A DNA stretch of 64,000 nt from JAICJC01 sp963757605 (GTDB lineage: Bacteria; Actinomycetota; Thermoleophilia; Gaiellales; JAICJC01). Below the pieces are notes generated by a model, which worked only from the letters and a program-made list of their open reading frames with translations, was not told where the DNA came from and searched no databases. Of this stretch, positions 1-8,506 are shown in pieces; positions within the stretch are counted from its first letter, which is position 1; every line of letters starts with the position of its first letter. A program made the position numbers and the translations under genes. The stretch lies in the NCBI GenBank assembly GCA_963757605.1, contig CAVWSF010000005.1, forward strand, positions 1,364,001 to 1,428,000. The letters run 5' to 3'.

Positions 1-2
1 GG

Positions 3-137
3 CTCGCAAAGCTCGGCTTCGACGGCCCAATCGACGAGGCGCTGCGCGCCTGGGCCGGGAGGGAGAACCTGGAAGAGCGGCTCCGCGAGGGCCGCATCGA
101 CCCGGTGCTCCTGCGGGCGCTGCGCGAGGATACTTGA
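3..137 (+). CDS. C-terminal fragment of an unidentified protein
   Basis: An open frame runs from the window edge to a TGA at 135-137 and encodes the last 44 residues of a charged, probably helical protein (ends ...LLRALREDT). The start lies outside the window. I do not recognise the family. A coding tail here is plausible because the codons keep the GC-rich third-position bias seen elsewhere in the window. Confidence 0.45.
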   Translation, partial: LAKLGFDGPIDEALRAWAGRENLEERLREGRIDPVLLRALREDT

Positions 138-190
138 CGTGTTGCACGCGACCACCTAGCGTCCGCCTCGCAACCGACGAGAGGGGGAGC

Positions 191-1276
191 ATGCGAAGCA
201 CACTTCGCGCTTCGGCAGTGATCGCTGTGGCGGGAGCCGCCCTTGTGCTGGCATCGCCGGCGCTCGCGACCGTCCGGCACGTCCACCCGGGCCAGTCGAT
301 CCAGGCGGCCATCAACGCGGCCCATCCCGGCGACACGATCAAGGTCGCCCCGGGCGTCTACCACCAGAACCTCACCATCACGACGAACAACATCACGCTG
401 TGGGGAGCCGGGGGCGGCCGGGACGGGACGATCCTGAGGCCGCGCAAGAACCCGCTCGACAGCCCCTGCACGAGCAGGGACGGAAGCATTGTCTCCGTGA
501 ACGGCATCTGCGCAGTCGGCCAGTTCGACCCGTCGGGCGATCCGGCCGCACCGATCACCGGAACGACGATCCACGGCTTCCGGGTCGTCGGCTTCTCGAG
601 CACCGGGATCATCTTCTTCAACGACGCCCAGACCGTGATCTCCGGGAACCACGCGATCGGGAACGCCGACTACGGGATCGCCGCGTTCGTGAACGACCAC
701 ATCACCTACACGCACAACGTCGCGACCGGGAGCGAGGAGGCCGGGTTCTACGTCGGCGACTCGCCGGACGCCGAGGCGGTCGTCACGCACAACACGGCCA
801 CCGGGAACCTGTTCGGGTTCTTCTTCCGCGACTCCCAGCACGGGCTCTATGCGCACAACTTCGCGAAGGGCAACTGCGTCGGGATCATGACCCTCGACAC
901 CGGCTCGCCCGGCGCCGAGGGCTTCGTCGAGATCAGCCAGAACCGGATCTTCCACAACCAGAAGGCCTGCCCGGCCGGTGAGGGCCCGCCGCTCTCGGGC
1001 ATCGGGATCTTCCTGTTCGGGACGACCCACGCCAACGTGTGGGGCAACCGCGTGACGAAGAACCTGCCGTCCGGCCCGAGCTTCGTGACCGGCGGCATCG
1101 TCGTGCACTCGGCCGGCATCGTCGCGGGCGCTGACCCGACCGACAACGTCGTGACGGGCAACTTCGTCCACGACAACCTGTCGAAGGACCTAAAGTACGA
1201 CGGCACCGGGTCGGGGAACACCTTCTCCGGCAACGACTGCAGCACGTCGCACCCCGAAGGGCTCTGCCTGGGTTAG
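191..1276 (+). CDS. Secreted right-handed beta-helix (NosD-like) repeat protein
   Basis: Predicted 361-residue exported protein. The chosen ATG at 191 follows a purine-rich ribosome site (gaggggg, 181-187), and an export signal begins immediately (MRSTLRASAVIAVAGAALVLA, cleavage near ASPALA). An upstream in-frame start at 134 would add a non-signal leader and is less likely. The mature part opens with the typical 'HPGQSIQAAINAAHPGDTIKVAPGVYHQNLTI' style of pectate-lyase/NosD beta-helices, followed by repeated 'I.GN.A.GN..YGI' rungs. Such proteins bind or cut polysaccharides outside the cell; no catalytic residues can be assigned, so the substrate is unknown. Its stop overlaps the stop of the convergent Mrp gene (TTAG, 1273-1276). 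Confidence 0.8.
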   Translation: MRSTLRASAVIAVAGAALVLASPALATVRHVHPGQSIQAAINAAHPGDTIKVAPGVYHQNLTITTNNITLWGAGGGRDGTILRPRKNPLDSPCTSRDGSIVSVNGICAVGQFDPSGDPAAPITGTTIHGFRVVGFSSTGIIFFNDAQTVISGNHAIGNADYGIAAFVNDHITYTHNVATGSEEAGFYVGDSPDAEAVVTHNTATGNLFGFFFRDSQHGLYAHNFAKGNCVGIMTLDTGSPGAEGFVEISQNRIFHNQKACPAGEGPPLSGIGIFLFGTTHANVWGNRVTKNLPSGPSFVTGGIVVHSAGIVAGADPTDNVVTGNFVHDNLSKDLKYDGTGSGNTFSGNDCSTSHPEGLCLG

Positions 1277-2388
1277 GAGAGCACTCCGAGCCGCTGGGAG
1301 ATCCGCTCCGCCCCCGATCGGGGGCGGAGCGCCCCCGGAAGCGCCTCGGCCAGTGACGCGATGGCCCGGGCCGACTCCGCCTCCGGCGCCGAGACGACGA
1401 GCGGCGTGCCGCCGTCGGACGCCTCGCGAAGCGGCTCGTCGAGCGGGATCTCCGCCAGAAGCGGGGTCCCGAGCTCCGCGGCCAGCGCCCGCCCTCCGCC
1501 GCTCCCGAACGGGTGTGAGATCTCGCCGCAGCACGGGCAGCGCACGAAGCTCATGTTCTCGACCACGCCGGCGATCCGCATCCCGGTCTTGGCCGCGACG
1601 TCGGCCGTGCGCGCCGCCACCCGCTGCGCGGCCGGCTGCGGCGTCGTCACCACGACGAGGTCGGGCTCCGGCAGGAGCTGGCCGAGCGAGATCGCGACGT
1701 CGCCGGTGCCCGGCGGCATGTCGACGATGAGGTAGTCGAGCTCGCCCCAGTGGACGTCGGTCAGGAACTGCTCGAGCGCCCGGTGGAGCATCGGCCCGCG
1801 CCAGACGACGGCCTGCTCGGTCTCGAGGAAGAAGCCGATCGACATCACCCGCAGGTCGTGCGCGACCGGCGGCACGATCATCTTGTCGACGACCACCGGC
1901 CGGCGGCTCACGCCGAGCATGCGCGGGATGGAGTAGCCGTAGATGTCCGCGTCGACGACGCCGACCTCGGCTCCGCCGGCGGCGAGCGCCGCCGCCAGGT
2001 TGACCGAGAGGGTCGACTTGCCGACGCCGCCCTTGCCAGACGCGAGCGCGACCACACGCGTGCGCTGGCTGAGCGAGATGGACTTCTGCTCGGCGCCGTT
2101 CCCGTCCGGCTGAAGTCGCTGGCGAAGCGCCGTCTTCTCCTGGGCGCTCATCACGTCGAACGCGACGCCGACCGTGGAGACGCCGTCGACCGCCCCGACG
2201 TGGTGACGCACCTGGCCCTCGAGGTCGGCCTTCATCGGGCAGCCGGCGACGGTGAGCGCGATCGTGACGTCGACATGGTCACCGCGGACGTCGACGCCGC
2301 GCACCATGTCGAGCTCGACGACGCTGCGGCGGATCTCCGGATCGATGACGGCCCGGAGCGCCTCGCGGATCGACTGCTCGGCGATCAT
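1273..2388 (-). CDS. mrp: Mrp/NBP35-family Fe-S cluster carrier ATPase (ApbC)
   Basis: A 371-residue protein in two parts. Residues 1-85 form a MIP18/DUF59 domain (starts MIAEQSIREALRAVIDPEI). Residues from about 110 form a ParA/MinD-like P-loop ATPase with a deviant Walker A, GKGGVGKST, at about 118-126, and a CPCC motif ('FVRCPCCGEISHPFG') that would bind a labile 4Fe-4S cluster between two subunits. Family members deliver Fe-S clusters to apoproteins in the cytoplasm. Length and domain order are normal for the bacterial Mrp type. It appears monocistronic; the gene upstream on this strand begins more than 800 bp away. Confidence 0.93.
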   Translation of the reverse strand: MIAEQSIREALRAVIDPEIRRSVVELDMVRGVDVRGDHVDVTIALTVAGCPMKADLEGQVRHHVGAVDGVSTVGVAFDVMSAQEKTALRQRLQPDGNGAEQKSISLSQRTRVVALASGKGGVGKSTLSVNLAAALAAGGAEVGVVDADIYGYSIPRMLGVSRRPVVVDKMIVPPVAHDLRVMSIGFFLETEQAVVWRGPMLHRALEQFLTDVHWGELDYLIVDMPPGTGDVAISLGQLLPEPDLVVVTTPQPAAQRVAARTADVAAKTGMRIAGVVENMSFVRCPCCGEISHPFGSGGGRALAAELGTPLLAEIPLDEPLREASDGGTPLVVSAPEAESARAIASLAEALPGALRPRSGAERISQRLGVLS

Positions 2389-2424
2389 GGCCGCAGTGTA
2401 GGCGCGACGACGCCGAGCCGCGCG

Positions 2425-3195
2425 TCAGCCGTAGATAAGCCCGGCAAGGGTGCGGCACCAGTGCTCGTCGCGGGCGGCGACCGCCCGGGTGCGGCCGCCG
2501 AGCCCCAGGTCGAGTGCGTCGGCGTCCCAGGTGACGACCGCCGAGCCGGCCTCCCGCACGATCAGCGCCGCCGCCGCCAGGTCGACCGACCGGCTGGGCT
2601 TGAGCGTCGCCACGCCGTCCACCCGCCCGTCGGCGAGCTGGCACAACGCGAGCGCGAGCGCCCCCATGATGCGGATCCGGCCGACGTGCCCGTCCAGGCG
2701 CGCTGCGGCGGCGGCCACAAGGCCGGCGTTCGTCGCCTCGAGGTCGACGACGCCCAGCCGCTCCTTCGGCCGCACGCCTCCCAGCGGCCGCCCGTTCACG
2801 GTCGCGCCCAGCCCGCGCTCCGCAACCCACTCCTCGCCGGTTCCGAAGTCGCGGATGAAGCCGAAGCGGACATCGTCGAGCGTCGGCCCGTCGGCGAACG
2901 CCAGCGAGATGCACCAGAACGGCAGGCAGCGCTTGGCGTTCAGCGAGCCGTCGATCGGGTCGACGACGACCACCCATGGGCTCTCGCCGCCGAATCGGCG
3001 CTCGCCCAACTCCTCGGAGACGAGCCGGAAGTCGACGCCGCCCGCATGCAGCTCCTCCAGCCGCCGAACGACGACCGCCTCGGCATCGCGATCGATGACG
3101 GTCGTGTCGTCGCCGCCCTCGCCCTGGCCCACGACCGGCTCGCGCATGTCGCGCGTCGGGAGCGCGGCGAGGGCCGCGCCGACGTCGTCGGACAC
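2425..3195 (-). CDS. Inositol monophosphatase-family protein; start disturbed by an upstream element
   Basis: An IMPase-fold, Mg-dependent phosphatase. The metal-binding signature 'DPIDGSLN', an upstream 'SEELGERRF' glutamate motif, and the C-terminal 'SVDLAAAALIVREAG' motif (usually WD.AA) are visible. The substrate cannot be told from sequence. The only conventional start near the conserved N-terminus is GTG at 3195 (about 256 residues), but family-like sequence (LHWLGFCRQ) continues upstream of it to within a few codons of the 205-bp inverted-repeat element ending at 3231. The frame then stays open through the element to a TTG at 3393, which I do not think is used. The native start may have been altered by the insertion. 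Confidence 0.78.
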   Translation of the reverse strand: MSDDVGAALAALPTRDMREPVVGQGEGGDDTTVIDRDAEAVVVRRLEELHAGGVDFRLVSEELGERRFGGESPWVVVVDPIDGSLNAKRCLPFWCISLAFADGPTLDDVRFGFIRDFGTGEEWVAERGLGATVNGRPLGGVRPKERLGVVDLEATNAGLVAAAAARLDGHVGRIRIMGALALALCQLADGRVDGVATLKPSRSVDLAAAALIVREAGSAVVTWDADALDLGLGGRTRAVAARDEHWCRTLAGLIYG

Positions 3196-3230
3196 CTGCC
3201 GGCAGAAGCCGAGCCAGTGCAGATTGATGG

Positions 3231-3435
3231 CTAGATGATTGATTCCACGCCGCCGTGATGTCCTGGGCGGCGAGAACCGAGTAGCGCAAGGACGCAGGGA
3301 GGGCCAATATCGGGTGATATTGGCCCGACCGAGGACGCCGCGATGCGACGGTTCGCAGCCGCAGCCCCGCCACAAAGCGCCAACCCACCACAAACGGACG
3401 TCCAGGCGCGCGGGGGCGTGGAATCAATCATCTAG
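3231..3435. mobile_element. MITE-like 205-bp element with 20-bp perfect terminal inverted repeats
   Basis: The sequence at 3231-3250 (ctagatgattgattcc...) is the exact reverse complement of 3416-3435. Four of the next five bases also pair (3251-3255 with 3411-3415). Both ends carry CTAG, a plausible target-site remnant; IS630 and part of the IS5 family are known to prefer CTAG/TA-type sites. The centre holds an 11-bp perfect hairpin with a GGGT loop (3301-3311 with 3316-3326). Frames inside it do not resemble a transposase, so it would be non-autonomous. The right end supplies the TAG stop of the DUF1015 gene, and the left end abuts the start region of the inositol-phosphatase-like gene. Confidence 0.7.
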
Positions 3436-4721
3436 TCCTCGAGCGGGTTCACGAGGAACCCGCTCCAGAGCTTCGGGAAGAAGTAGGTCGACTTCTGCGG
3501 CATGACGGCGCCGGAAGCGGCCACCGCACGCACCTGCTCCACGGTCGGCGCCCGGAGGATGAACGCCGCGGCCGCCTCGCCGCGCTCGACCGGTGCGGTG
3601 GCGGCGCCCAACTCGCGCACGTACTGGACGGCGCCGCTCGCGGCGAACTGCTCGGCGTCGAGGAGCCCGAGCATCGGCTGCAGGATCGCGGCCTCGAGCA
3701 CCGCCGCATCGACCTTCTTCACCGCGGCCGGGACGCCCGGCATCGCCATGGAAATGGCAGCCCGGTCGCGCAGCGTGCACAGGAGCGCCGGCCGGCCCGC
3801 GCCGTGCCAGACCGCGAACGCGATCGTGTCGGCCGGGATCGTGTTCAGCTCGCGCTCGACGTCAAGCGGCGTCGCCTCGAGCTCGCGCACGGCGAAATGC
3901 GACAGCAGGTCCGGCGTGACGTCCCGCTTCCCCGGGACGACCCGGTGGGTGGGATACACGACCAACCCCTCGCCGTGCATGTTCACGAGATGCATGAGGA
4001 CGAAGTCGGACGGCCGGTCGACGAGGGAGTCGCCGTCGCGCGCCCGCACCTCGTTGCGGTAGGCGAGCGCGGTCTCGTACCGGTGGTGGCCGTCGGCGAT
4101 CACGATCGTCCGCTCCGCCATCGCCTCCTGGACGGCCTCGATCGCGCCGGCGTCCGTCACCTGCCAGAAGCGGTGGACGGTGCCGTCGCCGTCGGTCGTC
4201 TCCATCGCCGGCGGGCCGGAGACGTGCGCGAGGAGCGCCTGGCGCGGCCCTCCCTCGGGGTCGTCGTAGAGGCCGAAGACCGGCGAGAGGTTGGCCTTGA
4301 CCGCGCGGATCAGCTCCAGCCGGCCCTCGCGCGTCCCCGCGTGGGTGCGCTCGTGCGGGCGGACGCGCCCTTCGTCGTACGGCGCGAGCCGGATCGCGGC
4401 CAGAAAGCCGGATCGCTCGCCCTCGTCGCCGTCGGGCGCGAGGTAGGTCTGCGTGTGCCACCAGATCGACGGCTCCGTGTCGCGCAGGAGCGCCCCCTCG
4501 CGGCGCCAGTCCTGGAGCAGGCGGCCGGCCTGGCCGGCGCCCTCCGGCAGGAGCAGGTGCACGATGGAGTGCGGGCTCCGCCGCTGGTAGGCCTCCCGGT
4601 CGGCCGCCGAGATGACGTCGTACGGCGGCGCGACGACCTCGCCCAGCTCGACGAACTCCGGGTTGTAGCGAAGCGCCCGCAACGGCTCGAGCGCGGAGCG
4701 CGTGGCCGGAGTCGATGCCAT
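3432..4721 (-). CDS. DUF1015 family protein
   Basis: A 429-residue DUF1015 protein starting at ATG 4721 (MASTPATRSALEPLRALRYNPE). A further in-frame start at 4763 exists but would overlap the divergent gene. The family hallmarks are present: an N-terminal 'P.RALRYNP...EVVAPPYDVIS' block, 'SIVHLLLPEG', a central 'IADGHHRYETALAYR' motif and the C-terminal 'FFPKLWSGFLVNP'. The molecular function of the family is not established. The stop codon TAG lies inside the terminal repeat of the inserted element at 3231-3435. The gene diverges from the YhaM-like gene with only 28 bp between start codons, so they share a promoter region. Confidence 0.88.
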   Translation of the reverse strand: MASTPATRSALEPLRALRYNPEFVELGEVVAPPYDVISAADREAYQRRSPHSIVHLLLPEGAGQAGRLLQDWRREGALLRDTEPSIWWHTQTYLAPDGDEGERSGFLAAIRLAPYDEGRVRPHERTHAGTREGRLELIRAVKANLSPVFGLYDDPEGGPRQALLAHVSGPPAMETTDGDGTVHRFWQVTDAGAIEAVQEAMAERTIVIADGHHRYETALAYRNEVRARDGDSLVDRPSDFVLMHLVNMHGEGLVVYPTHRVVPGKRDVTPDLLSHFAVRELEATPLDVERELNTIPADTIAFAVWHGAGRPALLCTLRDRAAISMAMPGVPAAVKKVDAAVLEAAILQPMLGLLDAEQFAASGAVQYVRELGAATAPVERGEAAAAFILRAPTVEQVRAVAASGAVMPQKSTYFFPKLWSGFLVNPLED

Positions 4722-4749
4722 CGGCGCCAGTCTAATAAACTCGGTCCGG

Positions 4750-5601
4750 ATGGCCGGAAGCACCTACGTCGCCGACTTGGCCGAGGGGGCGGTGGTCGAT
4801 GCGACGTTCGCCGTCCAGCGCAAGACCCGGCGCACGACGAGAAACGGTGACCCGTTCCTCTCGGTCGAGCTGGCCGACCGCACGGGCCGCGTCGCCGGCG
4901 TCGTCTGGAACGACGTCAACCTGCTCGGGGCGCGCTTCGACCAGGGCGACACCGTGCGGGTGCTCGGCAAGGTCGAGGCGTACGCCGGGCGGCTCCAGAT
5001 CTCCGTGCGCGACCTGGAGCGGATCGAGGCCGGTGACCCGCTCGAGCTCGTCCCCGGCTCGCGCCGCGACGCGGACACGCTCGAGGGCTTCCTCGAGTTC
5101 CTCACGGGCGAGATCCACCACGACGGCCTGCGCTCGCTGGTCTCCCGGCTCCTCGACGATCCCAAGGTGCGCGAGCGGCTGCGGAACGCCCCGGCGTCCG
5201 AGACCCACCACGACTACGCCGGCGGCCTGCTCGAGCACACGGTCGCCGTCGCGACGCTGTGCCGCGAGGCCGCGCAGCTGCACCCGCGGCTCAACTCAGA
5301 CATCCTGCTCGCCGCGGCGCTCCTGCACGACATCGGCCGCACCGAGACGTTCCGGCCGGGCGTCACGATCGCGGTCTCCGACGAGGGCCGACTGCTCGGC
5401 CACGTCCTCGCCGGGGTGCGCATGATCGACGCCGTCGCCCGGCCCGCCGGGCTCCCCGACGACGTCCTGCTCCCGCTCCTGAACGCGGTCGCCGGCCACC
5501 ACGGCCCGCTGGAAGGGCGCCGGCTCGAGACGCCCGAGGCGGTGGCCCTCTATCACGCCAACTCGCTCGACGCCCGCCTCGGCGAAGCGCTCTCGGGTTA
5601 A
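4750..5601 (+). CDS. YhaM-like 3'-5' exoribonuclease (OB fold + HD domain)
   Basis: A 283-residue protein. Residues 1-95 look like an OB-fold nucleic-acid-binding domain ('KTRRTTRNGDPFLSVELADRTGRVAGVVW'). From about residue 120 there is an HD phosphohydrolase domain with 'HHDYAGGLLEHT' and 'AALLHDIGR', followed by a 'NAVAGHHGPLEG' histidine cluster. This layout matches YhaM/CBF1-type 3'-5' exoribonucleases, which trim RNA or ssDNA in the cytoplasm. ATG 4750 is preferred over 4702 because 4702 would extend into the divergent gene. A possible -10 (TAAACT, 4736-4741) lies 8 nt before ATG, with no ribosome site, consistent with a leaderless message. Confidence 0.85.
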   Translation: MAGSTYVADLAEGAVVDATFAVQRKTRRTTRNGDPFLSVELADRTGRVAGVVWNDVNLLGARFDQGDTVRVLGKVEAYAGRLQISVRDLERIEAGDPLELVPGSRRDADTLEGFLEFLTGEIHHDGLRSLVSRLLDDPKVRERLRNAPASETHHDYAGGLLEHTVAVATLCREAAQLHPRLNSDILLAAALLHDIGRTETFRPGVTIAVSDEGRLLGHVLAGVRMIDAVARPAGLPDDVLLPLLNAVAGHHGPLEGRRLETPEAVALYHANSLDARLGEALSG

Positions 5602-5664
5602 CCGAACGCAGGTGTCGGGATACCTCCGCGGATCGACAGGGCGCGCGGCCGTACGCTCTCTCCC

Positions 5665-5859
5665 ATGAGCATCGCCTTCTACGACATCTTCGAGCCCGAG
5701 GCCGACGCCGGCCCCGCGCAGGCGCCCGGCCGCCGCTACCGGATCGAGGTCGTCCTCGACTCCCGCGGCCGGCTCGTCTCGGCGCAGGCCGACCCCGTTG
5801 CCGTCGGGCTGATCGAGCACCTCGCCCGCGGCCTCGAGGCCGGCGCCACCGCCCGCTAG
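5665..5859 (+). CDS. Small hypothetical protein, 64 residues
   Basis: A short ORF (MSIAFYDIFEPEADAG..., ending ...ARGLEAGATAR) that I do not recognise. Support for coding: a consistent codon bias, a TACGCT box at 5652-5657 seven nt before the ATG (the leaderless layout seen elsewhere here), and tight fit between neighbours. Its stop overlaps the stop of the convergent YncE/phosphoesterase gene in the palindrome CTAG (5856-5859). No membrane segment or cysteine is present. Confidence 0.5.
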   Translation: MSIAFYDIFEPEADAGPAQAPGRRYRIEVVLDSRGRLVSAQADPVAVGLIEHLARGLEAGATAR

Positions 5860-8459
5860 TCCTCGTCGCCTCCGCCGGAGCCTGGAGACGGGCCCGGCAT
5901 GCGCGCGTCGCCCCCGCGGATCGACCGCCAGATCGCCTCGTTCAGGATGTGCTCGTCCGGCCCGTCCGGCACGGAGTAGTCCTGAGCGGCCGAAGCGGCC
6001 GCCAGCGGGGAACCTGTGCGATTCACCGGGTAGCCGGGATCGCCGAACGGGATCACCCTCGTCGGCAGGACGGTGAACGGCCGCATGCCCGCCGTGGGCG
6101 CGAACGACGCCCACATACGGGTCGCGCGCTGGTCGAAGATGCTCATCGGGGACAGCCCGAGGAGGTCCTCGATCGTCCCCAGCATCCCGGCGGTGTCGTA
6201 GCGGGTCGAGTCGACGCCGCCGTGCTGAGTGAAGGGGCTGATGACGAGTGCCGTCGAGCGGTGCGCGTCGACGTGGTCGGGCCCGTCCTGGGCGTCGTCC
6301 TCGACGACGAAGATCGCGGTGCTGCGCCAGTCGCGACTGTGCGAGACAGTCTCGACCAGCCGGCCGACAGCAACGTCGTTGTCAGCCTCGTAGGAGGCCG
6401 GCGTGGCAGTCCCCGGAGTCGTGCCCTGGGTGTGGTCGTTGGGCAGGTACACGACCTCGAGGCCGGGCAGGTTCCCGTCTCGCTCGTACGCGCGGAACTC
6501 GCGCTCCCACTCGGGCTCGCGCACCGCGTGGTCGGAGCAGTCCAGGTTCCAGCCGGGGTAGCGCGGGTCGACGTGCTCGCCGAAGCGGGCCTGGAGGTGG
6601 GTCAGATCGGAGAAGACCTTGCCGCTCCGGCAGTTACGCGGGTCGTCCCACGGCGTACCCTCGCCGTAGTCGCGAAAGCTCACGCCGTGCCGGTAGGCGT
6701 CATCCCACAGGTAGCCCACGGTGGCGGCCGCGGCCGTGCGCGGCACGGTCCGATCGCCGGCGAGCGGCTCGGACGCGAACTGCTGGGCGAGCGGGACGAA
6801 CTCGCTGTCGTAGCTTCGGAAGTAGGCCCAGGCGTAGTCGAACGGCCAGACCTTGTCCACGTAGTCGGTCGCCGTGGCCTGCGTCGACCACGGATGACCG
6901 TCCTGCGACACCTCGGCGTCGACGTAGAAGTTGTCGAGCAGGGTGAACCGCCGCGCCAGCGCGCGCTGATTGGGCGCCGACCCGTCCTTGAAGAGGGTCA
7001 GGCTGGGATCGCCGTTGCCCTTGCGCAGGTCGCCGAAGACCTGGTCGTAGGTGCGGTTCTCCTTGATCACGTAGATCACGTGGCGGATCGCGTGCACGGA
7101 TGCGGGCGGCGCCGGATGCCGGTCGCCGGCGTGGTTGTTGCTCCGGACCTGTGCCGTCCACCGCCGCAGGCGGGCGGCGAACCCGTGCTCGTCGCGCAGA
7201 TCGACCACCTGCACCGATCCGCGGATCATCGTGCCGCTGTACTGGTTCTCGAAATAGCCGGGCAGGTACTGGATGCCGCTTCCGCACCCCTGGGCGAGGA
7301 GTGGCGAGAAGGGGCCGCAGGGGTTGGGGCCGGCGCCGAAGCCGTTCGTGTTCACCACGACCAGTCGGTGCCCGCCCGGGGCCACCTTCACGTCGGCCGG
7401 GTACCACGCCGTGGGGATGAACCCGCGCACGCGGCGCGAGCCAAGGTCGACCACCGCCACCGCGTTCTCGCCGGCCTCGGCGACATAGAGCGTCCTGCCG
7501 TCAGGGCTCACCGCCAGGCCCTCCGGCATCGAGCCCTTCGGCGCGCCCGGAACGAGCGCCACGTCGATCGTGGCGGCGAGCCGGTCGGTGCGCGAGTCGA
7601 TCACGCTCACGGTGTCGCTCGCGGCGTTGGCGGTGTAGAGCTCGGCGTTCCTGGGGTTGGCGGCGATCGCCGACGGGTGGTCGGCCTGGAGCGGGTTGTT
7701 CGCCGGCGACAGCAGGATCGTCCTCACGACCCGCTCGGCGCCGGTGTCGATCACCGACACCGATCGCCCGGTCCAGTTGGTCACGTACGCTTTGGTCGCG
7801 GCGCGGTTGAACGCCACGCCGAACGGATCGCCCGGCGTCCCCAGGTCGATCGTGGCCGTGACCCGCCCGGTGTCCGGGTTGACGACCGTCACCTCGTGCC
7901 CCGGCGGGTCCTCGTACGGCCCGGTGGTGAACGGGTCGCCGCCGAGGTTGTTTGCGACGTACAGGCGATCCCCGCGGGGCGTGTGCCCGAACGCGATCCC
8001 CGCCGGGAAGTGACCGGCCGGGACCGGGCCGTCGGGGACGAACCGGCCGGCCGGGGTGACGTGATACGCGTGCACGACGTCCTGCCCGCCGCCCGACGCC
8101 CATGCCCGGCGGCCGTCGGGGGAGAACGCGAGGCCGTAGAAGACGGAGTGCCCCCGCCGGCCGTTCATCACGCGAACGTCTGTGCGCGTGCGGCTCGTGA
8201 TGTCGAAGAGCTCGAGCGTCTCGTCCTGCACGGCCTGGCCGCTCGACGTGACGAGCGCGTGGCGCCCGTCGGGCGAGAGCGCCACCGCCCACGGGCCCGA
8301 GAGGCCCGGACCGTCGGCGACGGTCAGGAGGTGGCCGGCGGGCGTGACTCGCCACCCCGACGGCGTGAGCGCGACGTTCGAGCCGCTCGCCGCGCCAGAC
8401 GGTGCCACGGCAGCGACGGCCGCGGCGGCGGCGAGGCCCACGAACACTCGGCGCTTCAT
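5856..8459 (-). CDS. Exported beta-propeller (YncE-like) / alkaline-phosphatase-superfamily phosphoesterase
   Basis: An 867-residue exported protein with a signal peptide (MKRRVFVGLAAAAAVAAVAPSGAASG). Residues ~30-430 form a seven-bladed-type propeller of YncE repeats ('LAVSPDGRTLYVAEAGENAVAVVDLGSRRV', 'AIAANPRNAELYTANAASDTVSVID'). The C-terminal half has a phosphoesterase domain of the phospholipase C/acid phosphatase type: 'IRHVIYVIKENRTYDQVFGDL', 'NFYVDAEVSQDGHPWS', 'AIFVVEDDAQDGPDHVDAHRS'. The family is probably metal dependent and acts outside the membrane on phosphoesters; the physiological substrate is unknown. Purine-rich ribosome site (gagggggag) before ATG 8459, and a TATGAT -10-like box about 25 nt upstream. 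Confidence 0.87.
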   Translation of the reverse strand: MKRRVFVGLAAAAAVAAVAPSGAASGSNVALTPSGWRVTPAGHLLTVADGPGLSGPWAVALSPDGRHALVTSSGQAVQDETLELFDITSRTRTDVRVMNGRRGHSVFYGLAFSPDGRRAWASGGGQDVVHAYHVTPAGRFVPDGPVPAGHFPAGIAFGHTPRGDRLYVANNLGGDPFTTGPYEDPPGHEVTVVNPDTGRVTATIDLGTPGDPFGVAFNRAATKAYVTNWTGRSVSVIDTGAERVVRTILLSPANNPLQADHPSAIAANPRNAELYTANAASDTVSVIDSRTDRLAATIDVALVPGAPKGSMPEGLAVSPDGRTLYVAEAGENAVAVVDLGSRRVRGFIPTAWYPADVKVAPGGHRLVVVNTNGFGAGPNPCGPFSPLLAQGCGSGIQYLPGYFENQYSGTMIRGSVQVVDLRDEHGFAARLRRWTAQVRSNNHAGDRHPAPPASVHAIRHVIYVIKENRTYDQVFGDLRKGNGDPSLTLFKDGSAPNQRALARRFTLLDNFYVDAEVSQDGHPWSTQATATDYVDKVWPFDYAWAYFRSYDSEFVPLAQQFASEPLAGDRTVPRTAAAATVGYLWDDAYRHGVSFRDYGEGTPWDDPRNCRSGKVFSDLTHLQARFGEHVDPRYPGWNLDCSDHAVREPEWEREFRAYERDGNLPGLEVVYLPNDHTQGTTPGTATPASYEADNDVAVGRLVETVSHSRDWRSTAIFVVEDDAQDGPDHVDAHRSTALVISPFTQHGGVDSTRYDTAGMLGTIEDLLGLSPMSIFDQRATRMWASFAPTAGMRPFTVLPTRVIPFGDPGYPVNRTGSPLAAASAAQDYSVPDGPDEHILNEAIWRSIRGGDARMPGPSPGSGGGDED

Positions 8460-8506
8460 CCGCTCCCCCTCGGACGACTCCGACGATCATACGCCCCGAG
8501 GCACCC

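Noticed and set aside
1750..3234. Long plus-strand ORF (494 codons) opposite the Mrp and inositol-phosphatase-like genes
   Set aside because: Antisense shadow of real minus-strand genes. The product is a low-complexity Arg/Asp/Gly mix with no recognisable domain.
3231..3431. 66- and 88-residue ORFs inside the inverted-repeat element
   Set aside because: They are made of the terminal repeats and GC-rich filler. No similarity to a transposase or toxin is visible, and the ends simply mirror each other.
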